NCBI RefSeq assembly: GCF_008704795.1
Contig: NZ_CP023690.1
Coordinates: forward strand, 248,001-312,000
Length of the DNA: 64,000 nucleotides
Direction: 5' to 3'
Source: Streptomyces spectabilis
Lineage (GTDB): Bacteria > Actinomycetota > Actinomycetes > Streptomycetales > Streptomycetaceae
Shown here: positions 16,848 through 24,663 of the stretch, one piece after another
How positions within the stretch are numbered: the stretch's first letter is position 1
Layout: the number at the start of each line of letters is the position of its first letter
Made by a program: the position numbers and the translations under genes
Notes under the pieces: model-generated
Told to the model about the DNA's origin: nothing
Database searches by the model: none
What the model saw: the letters and a program-made list of their open reading frames with translations, nothing else

Positions 16848-17453
16848 GTGACCAAGATGAACCGTCAGACCGTCGTCACAGAGGCGCTGGATCTGCTGGA
16901 CGAGGTGGGCCTGGAAACGGTCAGCACCCGGCGGCTGGCCAAGCGCCTCGGCGTCGAACAGCCCTCGCTCTACTACCACTTCAAGACGAAGAAGGCCCTC
17001 CTCGGGGCCATGGCCGAGGCAGCCATGGCCCCGCATGCCGACGCGCCGCTGCCGTCCCCCGGGGACGACTGGCGCGAGTGGTTTCTGGAGAACTCCCGCA
17101 GCTTCCGCCGCACGCTGCTGATGCGCCGCGACGGCGCCCGACTGCACGCCGGAAGCACTCCGACCGGCGAACTCGACCGGATCCGTCACAAGATGGCCTT
17201 CCTGGTCGCCTCCGGAGTGCCCGAGCGGCACGCGCAGATGGCGATGCTGGCCTCCAGCCGCTACACCGTCGGCTGCGTGTTGGAGGAGCAGGCGGAAGCG
17301 GACCCGCCGCCGAACAGCGAGGACCTACCGGACGACGTCCCCGTACTCGACCACGAAGAGGCATTCGAGGCGGGCCTCGCGCTCATCCTCGGCGGCCTCG
17401 ATCAGCACACCGCGGCATCCGGCCCGGCCTCCGTCGCGCCATCGCCTGCATGA
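16848..17453 (+). CDS. TetR-family repressor closely resembling tetracycline repressors
   Basis: This 201-residue regulator has an N-terminal helix-turn-helix (STRRLAKRLGVEQPSLYYHF) and a TetR_C domain that aligns to class D tetracycline repressor along its length. N82, F86 and H100 fall at the same numbers as the drug-contacting residues of TetR(D). E146 matches Glu147, S103 replaces Thr103, and H63 is near His64. H100 and E147 bind the magnesium-drug complex in TetR. The ligand may therefore be a tetracycline-like chelator, though Gln116 is not conserved. GTG 16848 keeps this numbering; ATG 16857 is the alternative start. It probably represses itself and the divergent flavin monooxygenase through the repeat at 16792-16841. 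Confidence 0.9.
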   Translation: MTKMNRQTVVTEALDLLDEVGLETVSTRRLAKRLGVEQPSLYYHFKTKKALLGAMAEAAMAPHADAPLPSPGDDWREWFLENSRSFRRTLLMRRDGARLHAGSTPTGELDRIRHKMAFLVASGVPERHAQMAMLASSRYTVGCVLEEQAEADPPPNSEDLPDDVPVLDHEEAFEAGLALILGGLDQHTAASGPASVAPSPA

Positions 17454-17469
17454 CCGGGCACAGACCGGT

Positions 17470-18045
17470 ACAGGTCGGACGAGCACCCGCCGAGGGCGGC
17501 CGTCGCGCGCCAGGCGCTCCAGATGGCCCCGCAGCGCCGCCGCCACGAGCAGCCAGACCACGGCAGCCGCGGGCAGCCGCCCGCCGAAAGGCCGTTGAGC
17601 AGCGCCACAGCCAGCGGCGGCACCGAGTGCACCAGCAGGCCACCCCAGCACAGCCTCTCACCGGCAGCGGCCTGTGCGGCCACCGCTCCGGCCAGACTGA
17701 TCAGCACGCACACCGCGAAGCTCGCGCACAGCAGCCAGCGCACGCTCGGCGACAGCTCGTCGTGCCGGTGCTCCTCCAGAGCACCGAGCCCGGCAGCCAG
17801 CGCGACGAGAGCACCGTTGGTCACGCTGTGCAGGAGCAGGGCGATGCGCGGCGGCAGCGCCGCCGCACGCAAATTCGGCACCCCTCCCTAGCCGTACACA
17901 AGCGACAGCACCCAGATCGACACCAGCAACAGAAAGCCGCCCAGGCCGAGCACACGCACGCTCCAGCCCCACTGCGCCGAGGAGCCGACAACCGTGAGCC
18001 TGGCGACCCCCTCGCCCAGCACGATGATCGTGAACGATGACGGGA
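17470..18045 (-). pseudogene. LtrA-like membrane protein, decayed
   Basis: Reading the minus strand from 18045 gives FTIIVLGEGVARLTVVGSSA and WVLSLVYG, the conserved core of low-temperature-requirement A proteins, then an in-frame TAG at 17888-17890. Reading through the stop continues with VPNLRAAALPPRIALLLHSV and GALVALAAGLGALEEH, and after a frame change near 17,585 with RLPAAAVVWLLVAAALRGHL. The first part of the protein is absent. One nonsense codon, one frameshift and a missing 5' end mark a dead gene. The function of LtrA proteins is poorly defined; they are multi-pass membrane proteins. Confidence 0.75.
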
Positions 18046-18549
18046 TAGGGCAGCAGCATGCCGGCCTCCAACGACAGGGGATGGAAGGGCCGTTGCCGTG
18101 AGAGGGCGGGCGGCCCGTTCGACTGCTTCGACCATGGCCTGCGGGCTGCTACGGCGTCTGTATGCGCGCTGCTCGCCGGTCACGTCGGCCTGCCCGAGGG
18201 AGCTGACGATCTGGCGCCCGGCCTGTGGAGCGTTCGCGAAGGACGGAGTGGTGACACCGTCGCGGTGGTCGTGAGTCAGAGACTGGTTGTCGCTCTTGCT
18301 CTTCATCAGGAATGAGAAACACAGACCGGCGGGGGCGGTTGGGATCGCGCTGCGGTGACAGCCGGGGAAAGTGCGCCGTCAGCGCGCTGCGCGCCCCCCT
18401 CGGGCGAGTGTTGTGATGATGCGTTAATCCTACTTACCGTGGCGGGGCGGATCTGGACCGCTCATGGGCCTCCGGGGACGGAAGCCCGCTTCAGTCCGTC
18501 GCAGGTACCCGCGAACCACACTGTCTCCACCAGGGAGAAGGAGTTCACC
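18046..18549. promoter_or_regulatory. Upstream region of the lasso cluster, no supported gene
   Basis: About 500 bases separate the LtrA remnant from the lasso precursor. A minus-strand frame from 18306 has a start codon but no recognisable features. The lasso promoter should lie here. AT-richer DNA around 18,410-18,440 (TTGTGATGATGCGTTAATCC and following) is the best place for it, but I cannot pick out a confident -35/-10 pair. Confidence 0.35.
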
Positions 18550-18657
18550 ATGACGTACGAGCGCCCGACACTTGCCAAGGCCGGTTCCTTCCGCAAGGTG
18601 ACCGGTATCAAGAACACCGGGCCGAAGGACGTCCTCGGCGGCAAGCAGCTCCTCTGA
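18550..18657 (+). CDS. Lasso peptide precursor (A)
   Basis: This 35-residue peptide starts MTYERPTLAKAGSF, which contains the lasso leader recognition motif YxxPxLxxxGxF exactly. The conserved Thr at leader position -2 (KVTG) predicts cleavage before Ile20, giving the 16-residue core IKNTGPKDVLGGKQLL. Asp at core position 8 would close an eight-residue isopeptide ring with the Ile1 amine, leaving an eight-residue tail. The core has no aromatic residue, so the steric plug is not obvious (Lys13, Gln14 or Leu). The ATG at 18550 follows AAGGAG at six bases; the open frame upstream to 18355 has no such site. Cyclase, RRE, peptidase and ABC genes follow on the same strand. Confidence 0.95.
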   Translation: MTYERPTLAKAGSFRKVTGIKNTGPKDVLGGKQLL

Positions 18658-18666
18658 CGCTGTGAA

Positions 18667-18690
18667 CCCGGGCCGCTGACGCGGCCCGGA
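18667..18690 (+). terminator. Hairpin 1 between lasso precursor and cyclase
   Basis: CCGGGCCGC (18668-18676) pairs perfectly with GCGGCCCGG (18681-18689) around a TGAC loop, ten bases after the precursor stop. It is likely a partial terminator or mRNA-stabilising stem, favouring precursor over enzyme transcripts. Confidence 0.8.
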
Positions 18691-18730
18691 GACCGGCGTA
18701 GGGCCGGGCCGGTCACCGATCGACCCGGCC

Positions 18731-18761
18731 ATCGGGTGGCGGCATCCAGCCGCCACCCGAT
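18731..18761 (+). terminator. Hairpin 2 between lasso precursor and cyclase
   Basis: ATCGGGTGGCGGC (18731-18743) and GCCGCCACCCGAT (18749-18761) form a perfect 13-base-pair stem with a five-base loop, followed by CCCTTTG. It ends 38 bases before the cyclase ATG, and with hairpin 1 makes a tandem attenuator. Confidence 0.8.
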
Positions 18762-18799
18762 CCCTTTGCCCCTGGTTCCGCCGACCGAAGGCCGTAGCC

Positions 18800-20686
18800 A
18801 TGGAAGAGTCCCTGTCTCTCCAGGTCCTGCCCGCCTGGTTCGTCGTCCTGCCCGATACCGACGCGGCCGCCGCCGTCGCCGCCAAGGCGCTCTCCCACGC
18901 CGCGCAGAGCCTGCTCCACCGGTCGGGACGCCCGTGGCTGGTGGGCCGTTGGACACCGGAGACGATCGTGACGGGGGAATGCGGCGACACCCGTGTCGCC
19001 GTGATCGGGGACCACGCCGTCAGCGCCCAGGAGGCCGTGCGGGCCGCGACCGCCGCCGCCTCGGCGGCGTCCCTGGCGGCACTGGACCGCGTCAGCGCCA
19101 CCTGGGCCGGCAGCTTCCACCTCGTGGCCAGCGGCGGCGGACGGGTCCGGGCCCAGGGCGGCGCCGTCGAACTGCGCCGCGTGTTCTACACGAACCCCGC
19201 GCTCCCGCGCTCCGGCCGGGTGAGCCTGGCCGCCGACCGTGCCGACGTACTCGCCGAACTGGTCGGCGCCGAACTCGACGAGCGCCGACTCGCGCTGGAA
19301 CTGCTGACCTCCGGCGTGCCGTACCCGCTCTCGGGCTCCCCGATGTGGCGGGGCGTCGACGCGGTGCCCGGTGGCCACAGCCTGAGCCTCGACGCCGGCG
19401 GACGGCCCCGGGTGACCCGCCGGTGGGCGCCGCCCGATCCCCTTGTTCCGCTCGCCGAGGGCGCCGTGCGCCTGCGCGAGGCGCTGTGCGCTGCCGTGGA
19501 GGCACGCACGCGGGCACGCGACCTGGTCACCACGGACCTGGGCGGACTGGACTCCACTGCCGTGTGCTGCGCCGCCGCGCGGGGGGACGCGAAAGTCGTC
19601 GCGTACACCGCCGCCATCCACGACGAGCTCGGCGACGACGTGTACTGGGCCCGGCGGACCACCGAGGCGCTGGAGACCATCGAGCACCACGTCGTACCCG
19701 CTCACGACGTGGCCATGACGTTCGACGGCATCGACACCCTCGACGACCTGCTGGACACACCCAGCATGCTCACGGTCGACCGCAACCGCCGCATGCACAT
19801 CGTGGCCCTCGCGGCCGCCCGCGGATCCGGCCTGCACCTGACCGGCCTGGGCGGCGACGAACTCCTCGCCGGCACACCGGCCCGGCTGCACGAGCTGATA
19901 CGCACCCACCCCCGCACCGCCCTGCGGGACCTGCGCGGATACGCCGCCAAATACCAGTGGTCCCGGTGGGCCACGCTCCGCCAGCTCCTCGACCGCCGCC
20001 CCTACCGGGCCTGGCTCGACCGGGTCGCCCGCGACCTGACGGCGCCGCCGCCCCCCGCGGACGAACCGCTGCTCGACTGGTCCATACCCCCGCGCATGCC
20101 GCCCTGGGCCACCCCCGACGCCGTCGCGGCCGTACGCGAGCTCCTCCGCTCCCGCCTCGCCGACGCCGAGCCCCGGGGCAGGGGACACGGCGAACACCGC
20201 GAGCTGGTCGCGATGGACGGGATCTCCCAGTGGACCCGGCACATCGGCCAGATGGCCGCTCCCCTGGGCGTCACCGTGGCGGCCCCCTACTACGACGACC
20301 GCGTCATCGAGGCGGCCCTCGCCGTCCGGACACCGGAGCGCATCACCCCCTGGCGGTACAAGCCGCTCATCGTCGAGGCCATGCGCGGCATCGTGCCCGA
20401 GACCAGCCGCACGCGCGACACCAAGGCCAACGCCACCTTCGAGGAAGAGGCGGGGCTGCGCCGGCACCGCGGCGAGCTGCTGGCGCTGTGCGACGACTCC
20501 CGGCTGGCCCGGCTCGGCCTCGTCGACGCGCGCATCCTGCGCGAGTGGTGCCGCAAGTCCCTGTCGGCGGAGACGGAGAGCTACCTGCTGCACACGACCG
20601 TGGCCTGCGAAGTATGGCTGCGCTCACGGGAGATGACACCGTCCCCTCAGCCCTCGGGCCGCCGCCCAGCCGCCCCCGAAAGGTGA
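18800..20686 (+). CDS. Lasso cyclase (asparagine synthetase homologue, C)
   Basis: This 628-residue enzyme should adenylate the core Asp8 side chain and close the isopeptide ring. The N-terminal region (about 1-200) resembles the glutaminase domain of asparagine synthetase B but lacks the N-terminal Cys nucleophile, as lasso cyclases do. The synthetase half starts with the pyrophosphate loop, read as DLGGLDSTA near residue 250, where asparagine synthetases have SGGxDS. It continues with LHLTGLGGDELLAGTPARLH, PYYDDRVIEAAL and the Lys-containing WRYKPLI and RTRDTKANATFEEE segments. The ATG at 18800 has GAAGG nearby. Stop 20684-20686 is followed four bases later by the RRE gene, so the two are co-translated. 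Confidence 0.95.
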   Translation: MEESLSLQVLPAWFVVLPDTDAAAAVAAKALSHAAQSLLHRSGRPWLVGRWTPETIVTGECGDTRVAVIGDHAVSAQEAVRAATAAASAASLAALDRVSATWAGSFHLVASGGGRVRAQGGAVELRRVFYTNPALPRSGRVSLAADRADVLAELVGAELDERRLALELLTSGVPYPLSGSPMWRGVDAVPGGHSLSLDAGGRPRVTRRWAPPDPLVPLAEGAVRLREALCAAVEARTRARDLVTTDLGGLDSTAVCCAAARGDAKVVAYTAAIHDELGDDVYWARRTTEALETIEHHVVPAHDVAMTFDGIDTLDDLLDTPSMLTVDRNRRMHIVALAAARGSGLHLTGLGGDELLAGTPARLHELIRTHPRTALRDLRGYAAKYQWSRWATLRQLLDRRPYRAWLDRVARDLTAPPPPADEPLLDWSIPPRMPPWATPDAVAAVRELLRSRLADAEPRGRGHGEHRELVAMDGISQWTRHIGQMAAPLGVTVAAPYYDDRVIEAALAVRTPERITPWRYKPLIVEAMRGIVPETSRTRDTKANATFEEEAGLRRHRGELLALCDDSRLARLGLVDARILREWCRKSLSAETESYLLHTTVACEVWLRSREMTPSPQPSGRRPAAPER

Positions 20687-20690
20687 GCCG

Positions 20691-20948
20691 ATGTGCACGT
20701 TGAAGCCCGGCGTCCTGCTGACCGAGACCGAGTACGGCATCGCCCTGCTCGACCAGAAGAACGCCGAGTACTGGACCCTCAACCCGACGGCGGCCATGGT
20801 CCTGCGGACGCTCCTTGACGGCCACGGCGCCGAGCAGGCGGTGGAGGCCCTGACCGAGCGCTACGAGGACGTCGACCCCGAACTCGCCGTGCGGGACGTC
20901 ACCGACCTCCTCGACGACCTGCGCTCCGCCGGGCTCATCACGCCGTGA
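20691..20948 (+). CDS. Lasso RRE protein (PqqD-like, B1)
   Basis: This 85-residue PqqD-like protein is the RiPP recognition element of a split B enzyme. The winged fold signature is visible: GIALLDQKNAEYWTLNPTAA followed by MVLRTLLDGHGAEQAVEALT and a C-terminal helix pair (VRDVTDLLDDLRSAGLI). It should bind the YxxPxLxxxGxF leader and deliver the precursor to the B2 peptidase. The ATG at 20691 has AAAGGTGAG upstream, overlapping the cyclase stop region. Split B1/B2 is the usual organisation in Actinobacteria. Confidence 0.94.
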   Translation: MCTLKPGVLLTETEYGIALLDQKNAEYWTLNPTAAMVLRTLLDGHGAEQAVEALTERYEDVDPELAVRDVTDLLDDLRSAGLITP

Positions 20949-21014
20949 CAGCCGGGCGGGCGGGCGCCGTCCGCGCACCGGGAAGAGCGTTCTCCGACAG
21001 GGAAGAGATACCCG

Positions 21015-21431
21015 ATGTCGACGCCGGAAGCGGTTCCCTACCGCCCTCGTTCCGTCCCCCTGGCCCGCCGGTGCGCGGTGCGCGTGGTGGTCGGCTGCGC
21101 GCACGTACTCGCCGCCCTGCCGCCCGACCGCATCCGCGCCGTCCTGACCCGGCTGCGGCGCGGAGCCCGGCCCGCCACCCTCGCCGAGGCGGAACGCGCC
21201 CGGGAGACAGTGGTCGCCGTGAGCCTGGCCGCCGGCGGCCACAAGGGGTGCCTCCCGAGGTCCCTGGCCACCGTGCTGCTCTGCCGCTGCCGTGGCCAGT
21301 GGCCCACCTGGTGCGTGGGGGTGCGCACCAGGCCGCCGTTCGCCGCGCACGCCTGGGTGGAGGCCGAGGGCGAACTGGTCGGCGAGGGTGTGCCGGCGGG
21401 CTACTTCCAGCGCTTCTTCGCCGTGGAGTGA
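21015..21431 (+). CDS. Lasso leader peptidase (transglutaminase-like, B2)
   Basis: This 138-residue protein belongs to the lasso B2 cysteine-protease family with a transglutaminase-like fold. The nucleophile Cys is in GGHKGCLPRSLATVLLC and the catalytic His in FAAHAWVEAEGELVGEG. The third residue of the triad is not certain by eye. It should cut the leader after the Thr-Gly pair. Start ATG 21015 follows GGAAGAG. Its stop lies four bases before the exporter GTG, so the two are coupled. Confidence 0.93.
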   Translation: MSTPEAVPYRPRSVPLARRCAVRVVVGCAHVLAALPPDRIRAVLTRLRRGARPATLAEAERARETVVAVSLAAGGHKGCLPRSLATVLLCRCRGQWPTWCVGVRTRPPFAAHAWVEAEGELVGEGVPAGYFQRFFAVE

Positions 21432-21435
21432 GGCC

Positions 21436-23289
21436 GTGACCGCAGCACCTCCCGCCGCGCCCAACGACACCAGCCAGGGCGCGCACCCGTCCCGGGACAC
21501 ACCGACAGGCCCCAGCCGCCCCCGCTCCGGCCTCCGGGCCCTCGCCGGGCACCTGCGCCCGCAGCGCGTCCGCATGGCCGCCGGTGTCCTGCTGGGCCTG
21601 GTCGGCAGCGTCATGGGCCTGGCCCAGCCCATGGTGGCGAAACGGGTGATGGACGGCATGGGCCGGGGAGACCTGGCCGCCGGCCCCGTGCTGGCCCTCA
21701 GCCTGCTGGTGGTGGCAGGCGGGATCATCGCCGGTCTCGGCCACTACCTCCTGGACCGGGCCGCCGAGTCCGTCGTCTGTGCCGCCCGCCGCCGACTGAC
21801 CGACCGTCTGCTGCGGCTGCGCGTGCCGGTGGTGGAGCGCACCGAACCCGGTGACCTGATCGCCCGCGTCACCTCCGACACGGCGCTGCTGCGGCAGAGC
21901 GCCCCTCAGGCGGTGTCGGCCGGGGTCACCGGCACCCTGATCACCCTCGCGACGGTCGTCATGATGGGGCTGCTCGACGCGGTGCTGCTCTGCGTGACGC
22001 TCGCCGTGACCGCGTTCGTCGGCGTCGTGGTCGCCGTGGTGGCCCCGCGCATCGGGCGCGCCACCCGGCACACACAGGAGGCGGTGGGCCGCATGGGGGC
22101 CGCGCTGGAGCGGGTGCTGGGCGCCTTCCGCACGGTCAAGGCGTCGGGCGCCGAGCGGAGCGAGGCCGATGCGCTGCACCGGGCGGCCGAGCACGCCCGG
22201 CGCGCCGGGGTGCGCGCCGCCGCCTGGGACGCGGTGTCCGCGACCGTCTCGGCGGTCGTCGTGCAGATCTGCTTCCTGGTCGTCCTGGGCGTGGGCGGCG
22301 CACGCGTCACCTCCGGCGCCATCGGCGTCTCCACGCTCGTCGCCTTCCTGCTCTACCTCTTCGCGCTCGCCCCCCGGATCGGCCAGCTCGTCGAAGGGGT
22401 CGGCCAGCTCCAGATCGGGGCGGCGGCCGCGGCCCGCATCCGGGAGGTCGAGGACCTGGCGGTCGAGGACGTACGGGCCGGGGACACGGCTCCCGCCGCC
22501 GGCCCGCCCGTGCGGGATCCGCGCCCCGCTGCGGTGGCCTTCCACGAGGTCCGCTTCGCCTACTCCCCCGGCCTGCCCCCGGTCCACCACGGGGTCTCCT
22601 TCGCCGTCCCCGGCGGCGGCCTGACCGCGTTCGTCGGACCGTCCGGCGCGGGCAAGACCACCGTCTTCTCTCTCATCGAGCGCTTCTACGAGCCGGACGC
22701 CGGCCGAGTGCTGCTGGACGGCGAGGACGTCCGGCTGTGGCCCCTGGACGCGCTGCGCGCGGCCATCGGGTACGTCGAACAGGACAGCCCGGTCCTCGCC
22801 GGCACCCTGCGCGACAACCTGACGCTGGGCACCGCCGACGTCACCGAGGAAGAGCTCCGGGAAGTCCTGCGCCTGGCCCGCCTGGAGACCGTGACGGACC
22901 GCCTGCCCCACGGTCTGGACACCGACGTCGGTCACCGCGGCGGCAGGCTCTCCGGCGGCGAGCGGCAGCGCGTGGCCATCGCCCGGGCCCTGCTGCGCCG
23001 CCCCCGGCTGCTCCTGCTGGACGAGGCCACCTCCCAGCTCGACGCGGCCAACGAGGCGGCACTGCGCGACACCGTCACCGACGCCGCCCGCCGCGTCACC
23101 GTCCTGGCCGTCGCCCACCGACTGTCCACGGTCACCACGGCCGACCGCATCGTGGTCATGGAGGCCGGCCGGGTCCGGGCGGTGGGCACCCACGCCGAGC
23201 TGCTGAGGACCGACGCCCTGTACGGCGAGCTGGCCAGGACCCAGCTGATGAACGGCCGGCCGGACCGCCGCCGCGGAGACGCCCCGTAG
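21436..23289 (+). CDS. Lasso peptide ABC exporter (D)
   Basis: This 617-residue half-transporter fuses six transmembrane helices (about 55-345) to an ATPase. The nucleotide-binding domain has Walker A (FVGPSGAGKTT), signature (LSGGERQRVAIARALL), Walker B (RLLLLDEATSQLD) and the switch His (VAHRLST). No C39 peptidase domain is present, in line with a separate B2 protease. It should export the mature lasso peptide and give self-protection. The GTG at 21436 is preceded by GAG within the B2 stop region. ATGs further in (for example MAAGVLLGL) would remove the cytoplasmic lead-in. It is the last gene of the cluster, and terminator-like hairpins follow. Confidence 0.94.
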   Translation: MTAAPPAAPNDTSQGAHPSRDTPTGPSRPRSGLRALAGHLRPQRVRMAAGVLLGLVGSVMGLAQPMVAKRVMDGMGRGDLAAGPVLALSLLVVAGGIIAGLGHYLLDRAAESVVCAARRRLTDRLLRLRVPVVERTEPGDLIARVTSDTALLRQSAPQAVSAGVTGTLITLATVVMMGLLDAVLLCVTLAVTAFVGVVVAVVAPRIGRATRHTQEAVGRMGAALERVLGAFRTVKASGAERSEADALHRAAEHARRAGVRAAAWDAVSATVSAVVVQICFLVVLGVGGARVTSGAIGVSTLVAFLLYLFALAPRIGQLVEGVGQLQIGAAAAARIREVEDLAVEDVRAGDTAPAAGPPVRDPRPAAVAFHEVRFAYSPGLPPVHHGVSFAVPGGGLTAFVGPSGAGKTTVFSLIERFYEPDAGRVLLDGEDVRLWPLDALRAAIGYVEQDSPVLAGTLRDNLTLGTADVTEEELREVLRLARLETVTDRLPHGLDTDVGHRGGRLSGGERQRVAIARALLRRPRLLLLDEATSQLDAANEAALRDTVTDAARRVTVLAVAHRLSTVTTADRIVVMEAGRVRAVGTHAELLRTDALYGELARTQLMNGRPDRRRGDAP

Positions 23290-23406
23290 TGGCCCCGGCC
23301 GGTGGGCCATGGTGAGTCGGACAGGCGAGAAGGAAGGCACACCGGTGCCATCAGGGCAGCAGGCACGCGCGCAGACGTCTGCGATCACCCCGGGGAAGCG
23401 GCTCCC

Positions 23407-23435
23407 GGGCGGTGAGCCGCCCCCGTTACCCTTTT
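23407..23435 (+). terminator. Terminator candidate downstream of the lasso operon
   Basis: GGGCGG (23407-23412) and CCGCCC (23417-23422) form a six-pair stem with a TGAG loop, followed by CCCGTTACCCTTTT. It lies about 115 bases after the exporter stop. Closer to the stop, TGGCCC and GGGCCA flank CGGCCGG, a weaker candidate near 23,291-23,310. Confidence 0.5.
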
Positions 23436-23649
23436 CGTGGCTCCGCAATGGGGCCTCCGGCCTTCGGATCCGGCATGACTTCCCCCCTTGTTGTTGATGA
23501 TCCGGGGGGGGTGGTGTCACCGGGCCCGGGGCATCGTCGGACGGCTGATGAGAGGCTTGAGCACCGGCTTCACCTGAGCCGGAAGAGCTCTCCGTAACGT
23601 GGGTGTGGCAGCTCGATGCCGTGGTAAGACCGGACGAAAAGCGTGACCG

Positions 23650-23998
23650 GAGGGGCCTGCACGTGATCGACACCGGCGGCATCGACGTCTTCCTCGGCCT
23701 GGACGTCGACAAGAGCGAACACCATGCCACCGCCGTCACTCCGGCTCAGGAAGAAAGCCTTCGCCAAACGCCTGCCCAACACCCAACCCAAACTCCGCGA
23801 GCTGTCCGCGAAACTCCAGGCCAAGCACGGCACCGTGCTCGTCGTGGTCGACCAGCCAGCCTCAATCGGGGCCCAGCCGGTGGCGGTTGCGAGAGACATG
23901 GGCTGACTGGTCGCCTATCTGCCAGGGCTGACGATGCGGCGGATCGCCGACCTCTACCCGGCCGAGGCGAAGACGGATGCGCGGGACGTGCTGATCGT
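23650..23998 (+). pseudogene. IS110-family transposase N-terminal remnant
   Basis: Pieces in different frames read VFLGLDVDKSEHHATAVTPA, KLQAKHGTVLVVVDQPASIG, LVAYLPGLTMRRIADLYPAE and AKTDARDVLIVA. This matches the order of the IS110/IS900 DEDD catalytic N-terminus (first Asp in GLDVDK, then VVVDQP, then AKTDARD). Frame changes near 23,745 and an in-frame TGA near 23,905 break it, and the Ser-containing C-terminal domain is missing. The residual frame runs directly into a DUF2637-like tail, showing a deletion or insertion junction near 23,998. Confidence 0.78.
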
Positions 23999-24365
23999 CG
24001 CCGTCTCGTGCATCCCGCCGCTTGTGCTGGGCCACCTGCTGCACCTCGCCGCAACGCCCGTGCGCGTGACGCCCGTCGTCACCAAGGCGCAGCCCGTGAC
24101 GGCCCCTGTCGTCCCGCCCGCGTCCGCCGAGGTGCCCGAGCCCGCCCCGGAGCCGATCGCCTACAACGACCCCCGGTGCGCCGTCATCCGCCCGCTCTAC
24201 GACGGCCTCCGACCCGGCACGAAGGCCATCCGCACCGCCATCGTCGCCGCAGGCTTCGAGGCGCCCTCCTACGGCGTGATCCGCGGACAACTCCGTACCG
24301 AAGTCGAGCAGCACGAGCCGCACCTCGCTGCGCCGCCTCCCGCCCCAGTCGCCTTCAGCGCCTGA
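23999..24365 (+). pseudogene. C-terminal part of a DUF2637-like plasmid/AICE membrane protein
   Basis: Immediately after the IS110 fragment the same frame continues with VSCIPPLVLGHLLHLAATP, a last membrane segment followed by a Pro/Val-rich linker and a conserved tail (NDPRCAVIRPLYDGLRPGTK, then APSYGVIRGQL). This resembles the C-terminus of DUF2637 proteins encoded by Streptomyces integrative conjugative elements. The N-terminal helices are gone, so the intact reading frame from 23934 is a fusion of IS110 and element sequence. It is the first sign of a decayed integrative element that extends to about 30 kb. Confidence 0.55.
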
Positions 24366-24663
24366 CGACCGCCGCCTCCTCGCGCGGCCGCGTCGCACTG
24401 CCACGCCTCATGCCCTGGGGAACCCATGCCCACCACCACACCCGAGCCGGACGAACGCCGCGCCCGCCAGCACCTGCTCCGGCACGGTGTCGGCACCGTG
24501 CCGTCCGGCCACCACCTCAGAAGCCCGCAGGCGTAGACACGCGCCACCGGAGAACAGCCCCACCCGGAGTCCGGACTCCCAGATAGATGCCACGCCGCGC
24601 GGTGGGCGTCCGCAGCGTGGCAATACTCTTCCGTCGGCTTTGAGTGCTGTCCATACTGCCCGC

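Noticed and set aside
15343..16851. 502-codon plus-strand frame opposite the first flavin monooxygenase
   Set aside because: Antisense shadow; the minus strand carries the FAD fingerprints and a proper ribosome site.
17821..18306. 161-codon minus-strand frame upstream of the lasso genes
   Set aside because: The first 80 codons have no recognisable features and the rest is out of frame with the LtrA remnant. No ribosome site.
18085..18545. A transcriptional regulator or sigma-type promoter for the lasso cluster
   Set aside because: No regulator gene is adjacent and no -35/-10 pair could be defended.
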